From assembly GCA_963739095.1 (NCBI GenBank), contig CAVTZF010000013.1:52140-116139 (forward strand): 64,000 nt of DNA, in the 5' to 3' direction. A program made the translations under genes and the position numbers. Origin of the DNA: JACVRW01 sp963739095 (GTDB lineage: Bacteria; Actinomycetota; Thermoleophilia; Solirubrobacterales; Thermoleophilaceae). Positions 43,827 through 52,345 of this stretch are shown here, one piece after another; within the stretch, counting starts at the first letter, position 1; each line of letters opens with the position of its first letter. Under the pieces are notes generated by a model. That model searched no databases, was not told where the DNA came from, and worked only from the letters and a program-made list of their open reading frames with translations.

Positions 43827-44121
43827 CCTCTCTCCGTCCTCGGGTTCCTGTTTGGCTCTTCGCCGCCGGCAGAGTATCCAAGTGCCCCGGGCGCGTCGAA
43901 GTCGTCGTCCGATGCCGGCATCGCTAGGTCGCCGTCGATTTCGAGCGACGGCAAGAACGACTCGGTCGACGTGCAGTACGAGCTCGGCGGTCGCTCGATG
44001 GTGGCGACCGGGCTCGACATCGTGGCGCCTTCGGAGTGAACCGAAGCGGCGACTGACGCGCAGTCCACAGCCGTAAGGGATCCGTCCCTCCTCCCCGGGG
44101 GCATCACGAAAGGACGCAACG
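43827..44121. other. Gene-free stretch upstream of the methyltransferase and DUF4394 genes
   Basis: This 295-base divergent region contains no frame I can support. A 74-codon frame at 43815-44039 overlaps the methyltransferase start and lacks a ribosome site. The ribosome site AAAGGAC just before 44122 belongs to the next gene. I see no clear palindromic operator. Confidence 0.4.
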
Positions 44122-45591
44122 ATGACGCGCAAGCGCGCGAGCCGAGCCGCCACGTGGATCACGGTCACCGGGTTGCTCAGCGCACTCACGGCGGGCGCAG
44201 CGAGCGCCGCGGAGACTGCAGTCGGCCTGACCAACGCGAACCCGAGCACGCTCGTGACCTTCCCGGTGGGCAACCCGGGCGCGGCCACGCCGGCGACAAT
44301 CAACTTCCCGAATGTCGACGGGGGCATCCTTGGGCCCGACACGAACCTCATCGGGCTCGACCACCGCCCGCGCGGCGGCGGCCTCTACGCCCAGGCGACC
44401 CGTGGCACGCTCTACGTGCTCACGCCGGCTGCGGCGGCGGGGCAGTTCAACGCGACGGCGGTCAACGTCACCCCGTTCGTCAGCCCCTTCTTCAGCAGCT
44501 TCCTCAACGACTTCGGCTTCGGCTTCAACCCCGTCCCGGATGCCATCCGCGTCGTCGAGGAGGAGAACCTGAACTTCCGCTTCAGCCCGAACAACGGCAA
44601 CTCGCTCGGGACGGACGAAAACCTCAACCCCGGTGACCCGCGCATCGTGGCCGCCGACTACACGAACTCGTTCGACGGCGCGACCAGCACCACGCTCTAC
44701 GACATCGACTCGGGCTCCGACCGCCTGTTCACCCAGGGCTCGGTCGGCGGCGCGCCGGTGTCGCCGAACACGGGCCTGCTGATCGACGTCGGCCCGCTCG
44801 GCGTCGACACCACGGACAACGCGGGCCTCGACATCGCGCAGGCGTCGGGCACGGCCTATGCCTCGTTCGAGTTGGCCGGCAGCCCGGGCAGCTCGGTGCT
44901 GCACAGGCTCAACCTGTCGACGGGCGCCGCCACCCCGGTGGGCACGATCGCCGGCGGCATGCCGCTCGAGAGCCTGTCCGTGGTCCCGGCCTCGGTGCTC
45001 CAGTTTCCCTCGTCCGCTACGGCGGTGAGGAAGAGCAGCGGCCAGGTACAGATCCCGGTCACGCGCACGGGACCGGCGAACCGCACGGCCACCGTGGCGT
45101 ACTCCCTCTCCGGGGGCGGCGGCGGGATGCTGACGTTCGCGCCCGGCGACTACCAGGCGAACATCACGGTGCCGACGACCGGCAACGTCACGATCACGCT
45201 CAGCGGCGAGAGCGCGAACGCGATCCTCGGGCCGCCGTCATCCACCAGCGTGGTCGTCGTGGACGACACCGCTCAGACGCCGCAGCCTAGCCCCGGGCCC
45301 GGCAACGACAACACCGCGCCTGTGCTGCTCGCCAAGGCCGGCGCGCTGAAGCGCGGGGTGCTGCGCGTGCGCTTCTCGTGCAACGAGGCGTGCTTCGTGC
45401 GCGCGTCCGTGCGGCTCGGCGGTAAGACGGTCGGCACGGCGACCGACAGCATCGGCCGCGCCGGGACCGGCAGGCTGCGGATCCGCCTGAAAGGGGCGGG
45501 CCGGACGGCCAGGCGCAGCAAGCTCACGCTGCGGCTGACGGCGCGCGACCGGGCTGGCAACACCCGCTCGCTCTCATTGCCGCTGGGCTGA
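44122..45591 (+). CDS. Secreted DUF4394 protein with Calx-beta-like and C-terminal Ig-like parts
   Basis: A signal peptide (cut near ASAAE, residue 30) precedes a DUF4394 beta-propeller: VGLTNANPSTLVTFPV, GLDHRPRGGGLYAQATRGTLYVL, FGFGFNPVPDAIRVV, NLNFRFSPNNG. A Calx-beta-like module (VRKSSGQVQIPVTRTGPANRTATVAYSL) starts near residue 300. After a Pro-rich linker, a C-terminal module carries two cysteines (VRFSCNEACFVRASVRLGG), common in Thermoleophilia exported proteins. Predicted extracellular; function unknown. Length 489. Confidence 0.82.
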   Translation: MTRKRASRAATWITVTGLLSALTAGAASAAETAVGLTNANPSTLVTFPVGNPGAATPATINFPNVDGGILGPDTNLIGLDHRPRGGGLYAQATRGTLYVLTPAAAAGQFNATAVNVTPFVSPFFSSFLNDFGFGFNPVPDAIRVVEEENLNFRFSPNNGNSLGTDENLNPGDPRIVAADYTNSFDGATSTTLYDIDSGSDRLFTQGSVGGAPVSPNTGLLIDVGPLGVDTTDNAGLDIAQASGTAYASFELAGSPGSSVLHRLNLSTGAATPVGTIAGGMPLESLSVVPASVLQFPSSATAVRKSSGQVQIPVTRTGPANRTATVAYSLSGGGGGMLTFAPGDYQANITVPTTGNVTITLSGESANAILGPPSSTSVVVVDDTAQTPQPSPGPGNDNTAPVLLAKAGALKRGVLRVRFSCNEACFVRASVRLGGKTVGTATDSIGRAGTGRLRIRLKGAGRTARRSKLTLRLTARDRAGNTRSLSLPLG

Positions 45592-45880
45592 CGCAACGGG
45601 GCCTGCGGTCGAACCTTGACACCCGAGCGCGGCGAGACCGGCGGGCGTGTGTTGGGGTCGAGCTGGGTGTAGCTGGAGCGGTGTAGCGGCGTGCCTGGCG
45701 ACTGCCGAGCTTGTGGTCTCGCTTGTCGTCCAACTCGATAGCCGCGTCCGTCGGCCCGGCGCTCTCGTTTCTGCCTCAAGGCGGAAGCGGGGGCGACCGG
45801 CGATTCGGCTGTGCCCTCGCCGCTCGTGCCGTCCATTGCGAGGAGGCGACTGGGTGGGGTTCTCCCTGAGCAGATGGGAC
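45592..45880. other. Gene-free stretch between convergent secreted-protein genes
   Basis: These 289 bases between two convergent stops hold only short frames with shadow composition. I find no convincing hairpin terminator, repeat or promoter. It may simply be spacer. Confidence 0.4.
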
Positions 45881-46789
45881 CTACTGCCCGGACGACTCGA
45901 TTGACCACGAGGCACTGCCGTAATCGTTGGTCACCGCTTGGCAGGTGAAGGCCGGGTTCGTCAAGGTACAGGTGTTGCTGGGCGTGCCGGACCACGGATA
46001 CGTCGTGGTGACGGTGACTGTGGCGGATGGCACGGGCTGGGTCGGGTCATCGGGCCAGGGGATGATCGTCCACACGCCGGTGACACTGCAGCCACGCAAA
46101 AGGCCGCCGTCGGAGCCCCAGGACGCCGAGTTTGCGTCACCACCGATGGTGTCCTGGAAGGGAATGCCCTGGTCCCAGGTGTCGGTAGGCCACTTCGACT
46201 CGCCGATGGCTTCCCATAAAAAGTTGACGTCGGTCTCAAGCGTCGACCTGCAGTCGAGGCCGCCATTGTCACCGACCAGTCTGGCGCCGACCATCGATAG
46301 CGATGCGGCCCCGAATCGGCGCCGCGGACGGAATCCGGAAGCGCGGGCGGGGCGGCGCTTGCTCAGCCGCTTGACCCTGTAGCGCACGGTTTGGCGCGCG
46401 CGGTTGTAGCGCGGTCGGCGCAGCCTGAGCGCCAACTCCTGTCCGCCGCGCTGGCCCGCGATATGAAGCGTGCCCGTGGCCCACGGCGTCGCGGGCAAGA
46501 ACAGTCGCCGGTGCAGCCGCGCGATCGAGACCACGCCCGACCGGCCCTTGTTGGTGGCCCAGGTGACCCGGCGCCCGACGCCGTGCAGCGTCAGCTGGTC
46601 CCCAGCGAGCGTCCCGCTCTTGGCGGAATGCACCATCACGAGGTTGGCACGGGCGGTCGCAGGAGCCAACGCGACTAGCCCGGCGACCGCCAGGGCGAGC
46701 GCGGCAAGCCGAACCGACCTGCCCGCCCGCGGCGACCGGCGCCAGCTCGCCTTCGGGCCCCCGAAATGGTCTTCGTTGCTGGCGAACAT
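45881..46789 (-). CDS. Secreted protein of unknown function with disulfide-type C-terminal region
   Basis: From ATG 46789 (MFASNEDHFGG) an Arg-rich start precedes a hydrophobic signal (LAALALAVAGLVALAPATARA, a long n-region type). The middle is very basic (LRRPRYNRARQTVRYRVKRLSKRRPARASGFRPRRR). The C-terminal 130 residues are different: Trp- and Thr-rich with four Cys (DCRSTLE, RGCSVTG, NTCTLTNPAFTCQ), probably two disulfides in a beta fold. ATG 46867 would add 26 residues. No family recognised. Confidence 0.62.
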   Translation of the reverse strand: MFASNEDHFGGPKASWRRSPRAGRSVRLAALALAVAGLVALAPATARANLVMVHSAKSGTLAGDQLTLHGVGRRVTWATNKGRSGVVSIARLHRRLFLPATPWATGTLHIAGQRGGQELALRLRRPRYNRARQTVRYRVKRLSKRRPARASGFRPRRRFGAASLSMVGARLVGDNGGLDCRSTLETDVNFLWEAIGESKWPTDTWDQGIPFQDTIGGDANSASWGSDGGLLRGCSVTGVWTIIPWPDDPTQPVPSATVTVTTTYPWSGTPSNTCTLTNPAFTCQAVTNDYGSASWSIESSGQ

Positions 46790-47070
46790 CGCTGCCTGCC
46801 TCTCCTCGGCTTTTGCGCTGGCCGTCTTCGCGACAGCAGAATACGACCCGCTGACATTTCGCTGCATTTCGCTGACGTGCTCTCGTCAGCGAGTGAATGG
46901 GAGCGGTTTCGGCGCGAGTGCTGCTTCGCGCGATTACCGGTAGCCGTGCGGGAACCGCCCCTGGATGGCGATGCAATCTAAGGAGCCACCCACCCGCCCC
47001 CGGACCCATCTCGTGGTCTACCTGTGGTCTACGTGCGCGACAGACGGCAACGAAGCACAGCAAATTCGCT
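46790..47070. other. Gene-free stretch beside the integrase fragment
   Basis: No supported gene lies in these 281 bases. It contains a short direct repeat, GTGGTCTAC at 47013-47021 and 47024-47032 (11-base period). This could be a remnant of a recombination site next to the truncated integrase, or chance. Confidence 0.4.
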
Positions 47071-47316
47071 CTACGCCGAAAGCAAACTCCTTGCGAGCGC
47101 TTCCTGAACGCGCAACCCGGCGCGCCACAACACGACGATCATCGCTCTCAAGCGCGAGCCGTGGCGATCGTCACTGGCGTGGCGCATCACCGCCACGATC
47201 TCATCGACGGTGGGCGGGTCGGCCGGATACCGCAGTCCCTTGTTGCGGGGCGGGCGCCCGGCGGGTAGCCGGGCATCGTTCCCGGCGACCGGCGGCGCCC
47301 GGCCGCGTCCGGAGGT
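47071..47316 (-). pseudogene. Tyrosine recombinase (phage-type integrase) N-terminal fragment
   Basis: The last 80 or so residues of this frame read AGRPPRNKGLRYPADPPTVDEIVAVMRHA, then SRLRAMIVVLWRAGLRVQEALA. This is the start of the core-binding/catalytic domain of actinobacterial tyrosine recombinases, ending just after the first catalytic Arg (GLR). The following strand and the His/Arg/Tyr active-site parts are missing and the frame stops at 47071. It is a broken remnant, marking a former mobile element or integrated copy. Residues upstream of about 47316 show no integrase pattern. Confidence 0.72.
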
Positions 47317-47332
47317 CGGTGCGAACTCGATC

Positions 47333-47551
47333 TCAACGATCCTCGGTGATCTCCCGGATGAACCGCACGCGGTCGAAATCCGCTCTTGCGGCGGCCAGCT
47401 CGTTCGCAAACTCGTGGGCCACGTGGAGGATCGTTCGTGCGTCGCCCGGTTCGTTGGCCGCAACCGCCTTCCGGTGCCCTCGACCGAGCACCTCGACGAT
47501 TTTTCCGATCACTTCCTCCGCAAGCGCATTGTTCTCGGTGATCAGGTACAT
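47333..47551 (-). CDS. Small helical protein inside the integration scar
   Basis: ATG 47551 (MYLITENNALAEEVIGKIVEVLG) gives 72 residues, strongly helical and charged, with no signal or membrane segment. A GTGGAG ribosome site lies just ahead, inside the end of the truncated hydrolase frame. It sits between that fragment and the integrase fragment. No family recognised; the composition is protein-like, so I keep it with moderate confidence. Confidence 0.5.
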   Translation of the reverse strand: MYLITENNALAEEVIGKIVEVLGRGHRKAVAANEPGDARTILHVAHEFANELAAARADFDRVRFIREITEDR

Positions 47552-47619
47552 GACGTCTCCACGTCCCAGTTCGAGGAGTCGGCGAAGACGCCGTGGACGA
47601 GAACGATTGTGGGTCGCAT
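47542..47619 (-). pseudogene. Truncated alpha/beta hydrolase start
   Basis: From ATG 47619, with a GAGAGGA ribosome site, the frame reads MRPTIVLVHGVFADSSNW. This is the exact opening of the EstC-like/haloperoxidase-type alpha/beta hydrolases, including the oxyanion HG. It then runs into DVETSCT and stops at 47542. The remaining 90 percent of the gene is absent. The break falls where the small helical gene begins, consistent with a deletion or recombination junction near 47560. Confidence 0.65.
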
Positions 47620-47832
47620 AGAGCTGTCCTCTCGTTTGGTGATGCCCTGCACCAGCCTAAGGCGCACGCACGCGCGCAAGGTTGACGATCCGGGACGCGC
47701 GGCCCGCCATCCGCTGCCTGATCCGCACAGCGAATCGGGTCGGGAACGGTGCTGCTGATCGTGTCGAATCGTGAACGCCGTGCTGTCGTTCTTTGCGATC
47801 AATACGATGCTGCGCGGCAGGGGTCGGGCCTG

Positions 47833-48798
47833 CTAGGCGCCGTGGAGCGCCTTGCGCAGGAAGGCGGTGGCCTGCGCGACGGCGGCCCGCGTGGCGTGCG
47901 TGCCGCTGAGGGGGTTGAGCATCATGAAGTCGTGCGTGATCCCGTCGTAGCGGACGGTCGTGACGGGGACGCCGGCGGCGCGGAGGCGGGCCGCGTAGGC
48001 CTCGCCCTCGTCGCGGAGCACGTCTGCCTCGTCGACGATGACCAAGGCAGGCGGCAGTCCCTCGAGCTGGTCGTCGGTAGCGCGTAGCGGCGAGGCGAAG
48101 GGCTCCGAGCGGCGCTCGAGGTCGGGCAGGTAGGCATCCCAGAACCACGCCATCGACTTCGCGGTGAGGAAGTAGCCCTCCGCGAACTGCTCGTACGAGC
48201 CGGTGTCCATGGCGGCGTCGGTGACCGGGTAGTACATCGACTGCTGGACGAAGCGCACGTCGCCGCGTTCGTTGGCCATCAGCGCCAGTGCGGCGGCCAT
48301 GTTGCCGCCGACCGAGTCGCCGGCGATCGCGATGCGCTCGGGGTTGAGCTGGTTGGCGTCGCCTTCGCGCACGATCCACTGGGCCGTCGCGTATCCCTGT
48401 TCGATCGCGACGGGGTAGTGCGCCTCCGGCGAGCGGTCGTACTCGACGAACACGACGGCCGCCTCGGTGCCGTCGGCCAGTTCGCGGACGAGCCGGTCGT
48501 GCGTGTCGGCGTTGCCGAGCACCCAGCCGCCGCCGTGCATGTACAGGATCACCGGCAGCGTTCCCACGGCGTCGGGCGGCCGGACGATCCGCACGCGGAC
48601 GTCCCCGACGTCGGCAGGGACGGTGATCCAGCGGTCCTTGACCGGCAGCTTGTCGATCGGGGCGGCCTGGACGTCGTCGAGCACCTTGCGGGCCTCGGCC
48701 GGGGTGAGCTCGTACAGGAACGGCGGCTTGGCGGTCGCCTCGACGAACTCCTGCGACTCCGGCTCGAGCACGACCGGCGGGTGTGTGGTGGTGGACAT
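47833..48798 (-). CDS. Alpha/beta hydrolase esterase, hormone-sensitive-lipase family
   Basis: A GAAGGAGAA ribosome site precedes ATG 48798. The 321 residues show the HSL motif HGGGW (88-92), nucleophile Ser162 in GDSVGGN, the acid in IVDEADVLRDEGEAYA and the His in GITHDFMM. It hydrolyses carboxyl esters of short or medium acyl chains, in the cytoplasm (no signal). It lies near a second hydrolase and a lactonase-like gene on the same strand, all downstream of an ECF sigma gene. Confidence 0.9.
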   Translation of the reverse strand: MSTTTHPPVVLEPESQEFVEATAKPPFLYELTPAEARKVLDDVQAAPIDKLPVKDRWITVPADVGDVRVRIVRPPDAVGTLPVILYMHGGGWVLGNADTHDRLVRELADGTEAAVVFVEYDRSPEAHYPVAIEQGYATAQWIVREGDANQLNPERIAIAGDSVGGNMAAALALMANERGDVRFVQQSMYYPVTDAAMDTGSYEQFAEGYFLTAKSMAWFWDAYLPDLERRSEPFASPLRATDDQLEGLPPALVIVDEADVLRDEGEAYAARLRAAGVPVTTVRYDGITHDFMMLNPLSGTHATRAAVAQATAFLRKALHGA

Positions 48799-48886
48799 GT
48801 GCAGGTTCTCCTTCGGCCGGGGGGTTAGCCCGCGCGCGTTGCCGCCCAGGCGCTCGGCGCGGTGGGGCCGCCGACGTGCGTGATTC

Positions 48887-49708
48887 TCACGCCGGACTCG
48901 ACTGCCGCGCGTGGCGCAGCGCCCAGTCCAGCGCGTAGTCGGCGACCTGCTCCCAGCCCGGCCAGGCGGGCAGCAGGTGCGGCCCCTCGAACTCCTTGAC
49001 CTCGGTGACCGTGTCGGACTTGTAGTGCTTGGCGTTGGAGCGCTGGATCGACGGCGGCATCAGGTGGTCGTTGCTGCCGGAGATGAACAGCAGCGGCGCG
49101 CGGTCGTCGTTGCCGTAGTCGACCCAGGTGTCGTCCTTGCCCGGGTGGATGTTGGCCAGCGCGCTGCCCCAGAAGATCTCCCCGGACGCGGGGATGTGGT
49201 AGCGCTCGTACAACCGCCGCGCCTCGTCCTCGGGGAAGCCGTTGGTGAACGCGTAGTTCCACTGCTCGAACGTGAGGCCCACGGCCTTGTGGCGGTTGGC
49301 CGGGTTCTTGAGCACCGGGAACGAGGCCCGGATCTGCGACAGCGGCACCCGCTTGACGCCCTCGGTCGGGGCCGAGTCAATCGCCACGCCGGCGGCGCCG
49401 AAGCCGTGGTCGAGCAGGACCTGCGTGAACACGCCGCCGGCCGAGTGGCCGATCAGGATCGCCGGCGAGTCGAGTGCGCTGACGATCGACTCCAGGTGCT
49501 CGATGATCTGCGGCACAGTGACCTGCTCGATCGGCGTCGGGTCGGCGTTGAGCGCCTCGACCTCGACCTCGAAGCCGGGATACGCCGGGGCGAGCACGCG
49601 GTGGCCGCGCCCCTCGAACCTGGCGATCCAGTGTTCCCACGAGCGCGGCGTCACCCAGAACCCGTGGATCAAGACGACGGTCTCGGCGGCAGTCGGTTCA
49701 GAGCTCAC
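48887..49708 (-). CDS. Alpha/beta hydrolase
   Basis: I use the GTG at 49708, preceded by GAAGGGA; the longer start at 49792 adds Arg-rich residues without pattern. The 273-residue fold has VVLIHGFWVTPRSWE at the oxyanion hole, Ser89 in LIGHSAGGVF, Asp in FISGSNDHLMPP and His in EGPHLLPAWPGWE. Substrate unknown; this subgroup includes small esterases and lactonases. It begins 177 bases after the lactonase-like gene and is followed 88 bases later by the HSL-type esterase. Confidence 0.88.
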   Translation of the reverse strand: MSSEPTAAETVVLIHGFWVTPRSWEHWIARFEGRGHRVLAPAYPGFEVEVEALNADPTPIEQVTVPQIIEHLESIVSALDSPAILIGHSAGGVFTQVLLDHGFGAAGVAIDSAPTEGVKRVPLSQIRASFPVLKNPANRHKAVGLTFEQWNYAFTNGFPEDEARRLYERYHIPASGEIFWGSALANIHPGKDDTWVDYGNDDRAPLLFISGSNDHLMPPSIQRSNAKHYKSDTVTEVKEFEGPHLLPAWPGWEQVADYALDWALRHARQSSPA

Positions 49709-49885
49709 GGCGTTGTCCCTTCTCGTGGAGGTTGAAATCCGACTCCCGCGCCGAGGTACGTTACATGGCCCGGCCGGGCCGCCGGCGCGCACGGATCACG
49801 CTGCGGACGGTCCTGCCGACGTCGCTCAGCAGCCGGTCCTTGAGTGCATGCCACTCGACGGCTCAGAGAGCGCCGGCGTGATGCC

Positions 49886-50509
49886 TCAGACGGTAGGGGG
49901 TCGCCATGGCTCGCGCTCGTGCGTGAGCCAGACGAGCTCGGGGTCGAGCGCAAGGACCCGCTGCCGGCCTTCGGTGGGCGGCTCGTCGAACTCGCCGAAC
50001 CACACCGCCACGTCGCCGCCGACGATGACCGGGCGCCCGCCAGTCTCGACGACGACCATCTGCATGCCGGGTGTGTGGCCCGGCGCCGGGACGAGTCGGA
50101 GCCCGGGCAGCAGCTCGTGCTCGCCGTCGACCGGCACGTACTGCACGCCGGGCGCCTCGACCCACTCGCGAATGGTGTAGCCGTCCTCGCTGCGCGCGTC
50201 GTCGAGCTCCCGACGCTGGACATAGATCGGCTTGCCGGCGAAGAGGTGGTTGCCGCCGCAGTGGTCGGCGTGCAGGTGTGTGTTGACGACGATGTCGATG
50301 CCGGCGAGATCGAAGTCCTGCTCGCTCAGCGGCTGGAGGCGGGGATCCATGTCGGCCATCGCCGGGTGCAGCTCCGTCATGCCGGTGTCGACCAGCACGC
50401 GCGCATCGGGATGGTCGATGACGTGCACGTAGACCGGCATCCGCTCGCCCTCGACGGAAAGGTCGGCAACGAAGACTGGCGTGACGGTGATCGAGGCGGG
50501 GGCGTTCAT
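49886..50509 (-). CDS. MBL-fold hydrolase, N-acyl homoserine lactonase-like
   Basis: The ATG at 50509 overlaps the sigma-factor stop (ATGA). The 207 residues have the zinc motif HLHADHCGG (His78, His80, Asp82, His83), a later His in APGHTPGM, Asp in GGDVAV and a final His in LTHERE. This is the AiiA-type lactonase arrangement. It probably opens a lactone ring; the acyl-homoserine specificity is only a family guess. Close coupling to an ECF sigma gene suggests stress- or signal-dependent expression. Confidence 0.85.
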   Translation of the reverse strand: MNAPASITVTPVFVADLSVEGERMPVYVHVIDHPDARVLVDTGMTELHPAMADMDPRLQPLSEQDFDLAGIDIVVNTHLHADHCGGNHLFAGKPIYVQRRELDDARSEDGYTIREWVEAPGVQYVPVDGEHELLPGLRLVPAPGHTPGMQMVVVETGGRPVIVGGDVAVWFGEFDEPPTEGRQRVLALDPELVWLTHEREPWRPPTV

Positions 50510-51492
50510 CTCGTACCGACCGCCGCGCTGAGCGTGGCCGGCAGGTCGAAGTGCTCGAACACCGCGCCGTCGAAGGTGACGATCTCGGTGACGACCCCGT
50601 CCTGCACCCGCAGGACGTCGATCGCCAGCGGTTCGTACGCGGCGTCGCCCGGCTTGCGCACGTAGCCCGCGACCGCGGGCTGACCGTTGGCGCGGGTGAC
50701 CACGCACCGCATGCTGCCGAACGCCTCCGATCCGAACCCGCCGTCGATCCAGCCCTGCACGACCGTGCTTCGGCCGGTCCAGACGCCGGGCGTCGGCGGC
50801 ATCGAGAAGCGGACGTCCTCGTGCATGAGCGCGGCCAGGCCCTCGGCGTCGGCGCGCTCGCTGCACTCGACGTAGCGGGCGAGCAGCTCCCGCTCGGCGG
50901 CGGTCGGCTCGTCGGCGTGTTGCCACGCCTCGCGGTCCTCGGGCAGGCTCTCCCGCAACCCAGCCCGCGCGCGCTGCAGCGCGGAGTTCACGGACGCCTC
51001 TGTCGTCTCGAGCAGCCGCGCGGTCTCCTTCGCCGAGCAGCCGAGGACGTCGCGCAGCACGAGCACGGCCCGCGGCAGCGGCGCGAGGTGCTGGATCGCG
51101 GCGATGAACGCCAGCTCGACGGTCTCCTTGGCGAGCGCCACGTCCTCCGGGCCCTCGCGCCGGTCGGGCAGCTGCTCGAGGAGCTCGTCGGGATAGGGCT
51201 GCAGCCACGCGACCTCGCCGCTCGCGCTCGGCCGCCGCGGGCGCTTGTCGAGCGCGTCGAGGCAGGCGTTCGTGGCGATCCGGTACAGCCACGCGCGAAC
51301 CGACGCGCGGCCCTCGTACGTCTCGCGCCGGCGCCACGCGCGCAGGAACGCCTCCTGGACGAGGTCCTCGGCCTCCTCGAACGACCCGAGCAGGCGGTAG
51401 CAGTGGACGTGCAACTCGCGGCGGTGCGGCTCGACGCGGGCGCCGAAGGCCTGCTCGTCGAGCGGCCGGAGGTCGTCGGTGATGGAGCTCAT
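50506..51492 (-). CDS. ECF RNA polymerase sigma factor with SnoaL-like C-terminal domain
   Basis: From ATG 51492 (MSSITDDLRPLDE) the 328-residue product has sigma region 2 (HVHCYRLLGSFEEAEDLVQEAFLRAWRRRETYEG) and region 4 (LPRAVLVLRDVLGCSAKETARLLETTEASVNSALQRARAGL). A roughly 110-residue SnoaL/NTF2-like domain follows (ARYVECSERADAEGLAALMHEDVRFSMPP). ECF groups with such extensions are thought to be controlled by that domain rather than by an anti-sigma protein, and none is seen here. It overlaps the lactonase-like gene by four bases, its likely first target. Confidence 0.9.
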   Translation of the reverse strand: MSSITDDLRPLDEQAFGARVEPHRRELHVHCYRLLGSFEEAEDLVQEAFLRAWRRRETYEGRASVRAWLYRIATNACLDALDKRPRRPSASGEVAWLQPYPDELLEQLPDRREGPEDVALAKETVELAFIAAIQHLAPLPRAVLVLRDVLGCSAKETARLLETTEASVNSALQRARAGLRESLPEDREAWQHADEPTAAERELLARYVECSERADAEGLAALMHEDVRFSMPPTPGVWTGRSTVVQGWIDGGFGSEAFGSMRCVVTRANGQPAVAGYVRKPGDAAYEPLAIDVLRVQDGVVTEIVTFDGAVFEHFDLPATLSAAVGTR

Positions 51493-51628
51493 GTGTGTGT
51501 GACGGCGGGCGGCCCGAAAGCTCATCACCCGGCGCCATGCAACTTCAGCGGTCGCGTGCCGGACCCCTCTTTTTTCCGAATCCTCCGCTGCGCGATGAAT
51601 CCAAGCGAGGGGGTAGGTCTCTACCGAC

Positions 51629-52186
51629 ATGAGCGATAGAAAAGTAGTCCTGAAAATGGTGATGTCCCTCGACGCTTTTGCCACCAGCCCCGACGGGACC
51701 CATGAATGGATGTTCGAGTGGTTCGGTGACGACTCGGGTGAGTGGAACCGCCGCGCGCTCGAGGAGGCCGGCGTCCACGCGATGGGGCGCCGCAGCTACG
51801 AGATCATGGGGCCGCACTGGGCCGCGTCCGAGGGGCCGATCGCAACCGCGATGAACGAGAAGCCGAAGGCTGTCTTCTCCCACACTCTGGAGAAGGCGGA
51901 ATGGGGACCCGCCGAGATCTTCGGCGGGGACCTGGGCGCGGAGATCGCGAAACTGAAGGCTCGGGACGACGAAGGGACCGTCTTGGTCCACGGTGGCCCC
52001 GACTTCGCCAAGTCGCTGACCCGCCTGGGCCTCGTCGACGAATACCAGCTGACAACGGTCCCGATTGCGATCGGCGCGGGGCACAGCCCATTCGCCGAGC
52101 TGGGAGAGCACCTGAAGCTGGACGTCGTCGAAGAGGAACGCTTCAAGAGCGGAGCCCTCGCGCAGATCCTGGTGCCGAAGCGATGA
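51629..52186 (+). CDS. Dihydrofolate reductase-like (RibD C-terminal domain) protein
   Basis: The 185-residue product begins VVLKMVMSLDAFATSPDG and contains GVHAMGRRSYEIMG, TKAVFSHTLEKAEW-type strands, EIAKLKARDDEGTVLVHGGPDFAKSL and a closing LDVVEEERFKSGAL. This is the small RibD_C/DHFR-like family with an NADPH-binding GG motif. Its specific substrate is not known; many actinobacterial paralogues exist. It is divergent from the ECF sigma gene, with 136 bases between starts. Confidence 0.85.
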   Translation: MSDRKVVLKMVMSLDAFATSPDGTHEWMFEWFGDDSGEWNRRALEEAGVHAMGRRSYEIMGPHWAASEGPIATAMNEKPKAVFSHTLEKAEWGPAEIFGGDLGAEIAKLKARDDEGTVLVHGGPDFAKSLTRLGLVDEYQLTTVPIAIGAGHSPFAELGEHLKLDVVEEERFKSGALAQILVPKR

Positions 52187-52345
52187 GCGACAGCCCAAAC
52201 TGAATCAGCTGCCACGGCTCATAGCCCGAAGGTCGCCGCTTCACAACCATGACCACCCTGGCCGACGGTCTGCGGGCCGAGTTCGACTGGGTCCGGGAGC
52301 GCAGCCCCGCCGGCTTGCCGCTCGTCTCGTCGGGCTGACCCAGGC

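Noticed and set aside
43815..44039. 74-codon plus-strand frame before the DUF4394 gene
   Set aside because: It overlaps the methyltransferase start, lacks a ribosome site and has no recognisable pattern.
52249..52338. 29-codon frame MTTLADGLRAEFDWVRERS
   Set aside because: Possibly a gene remnant, but too short and without a ribosome site or context to support it.
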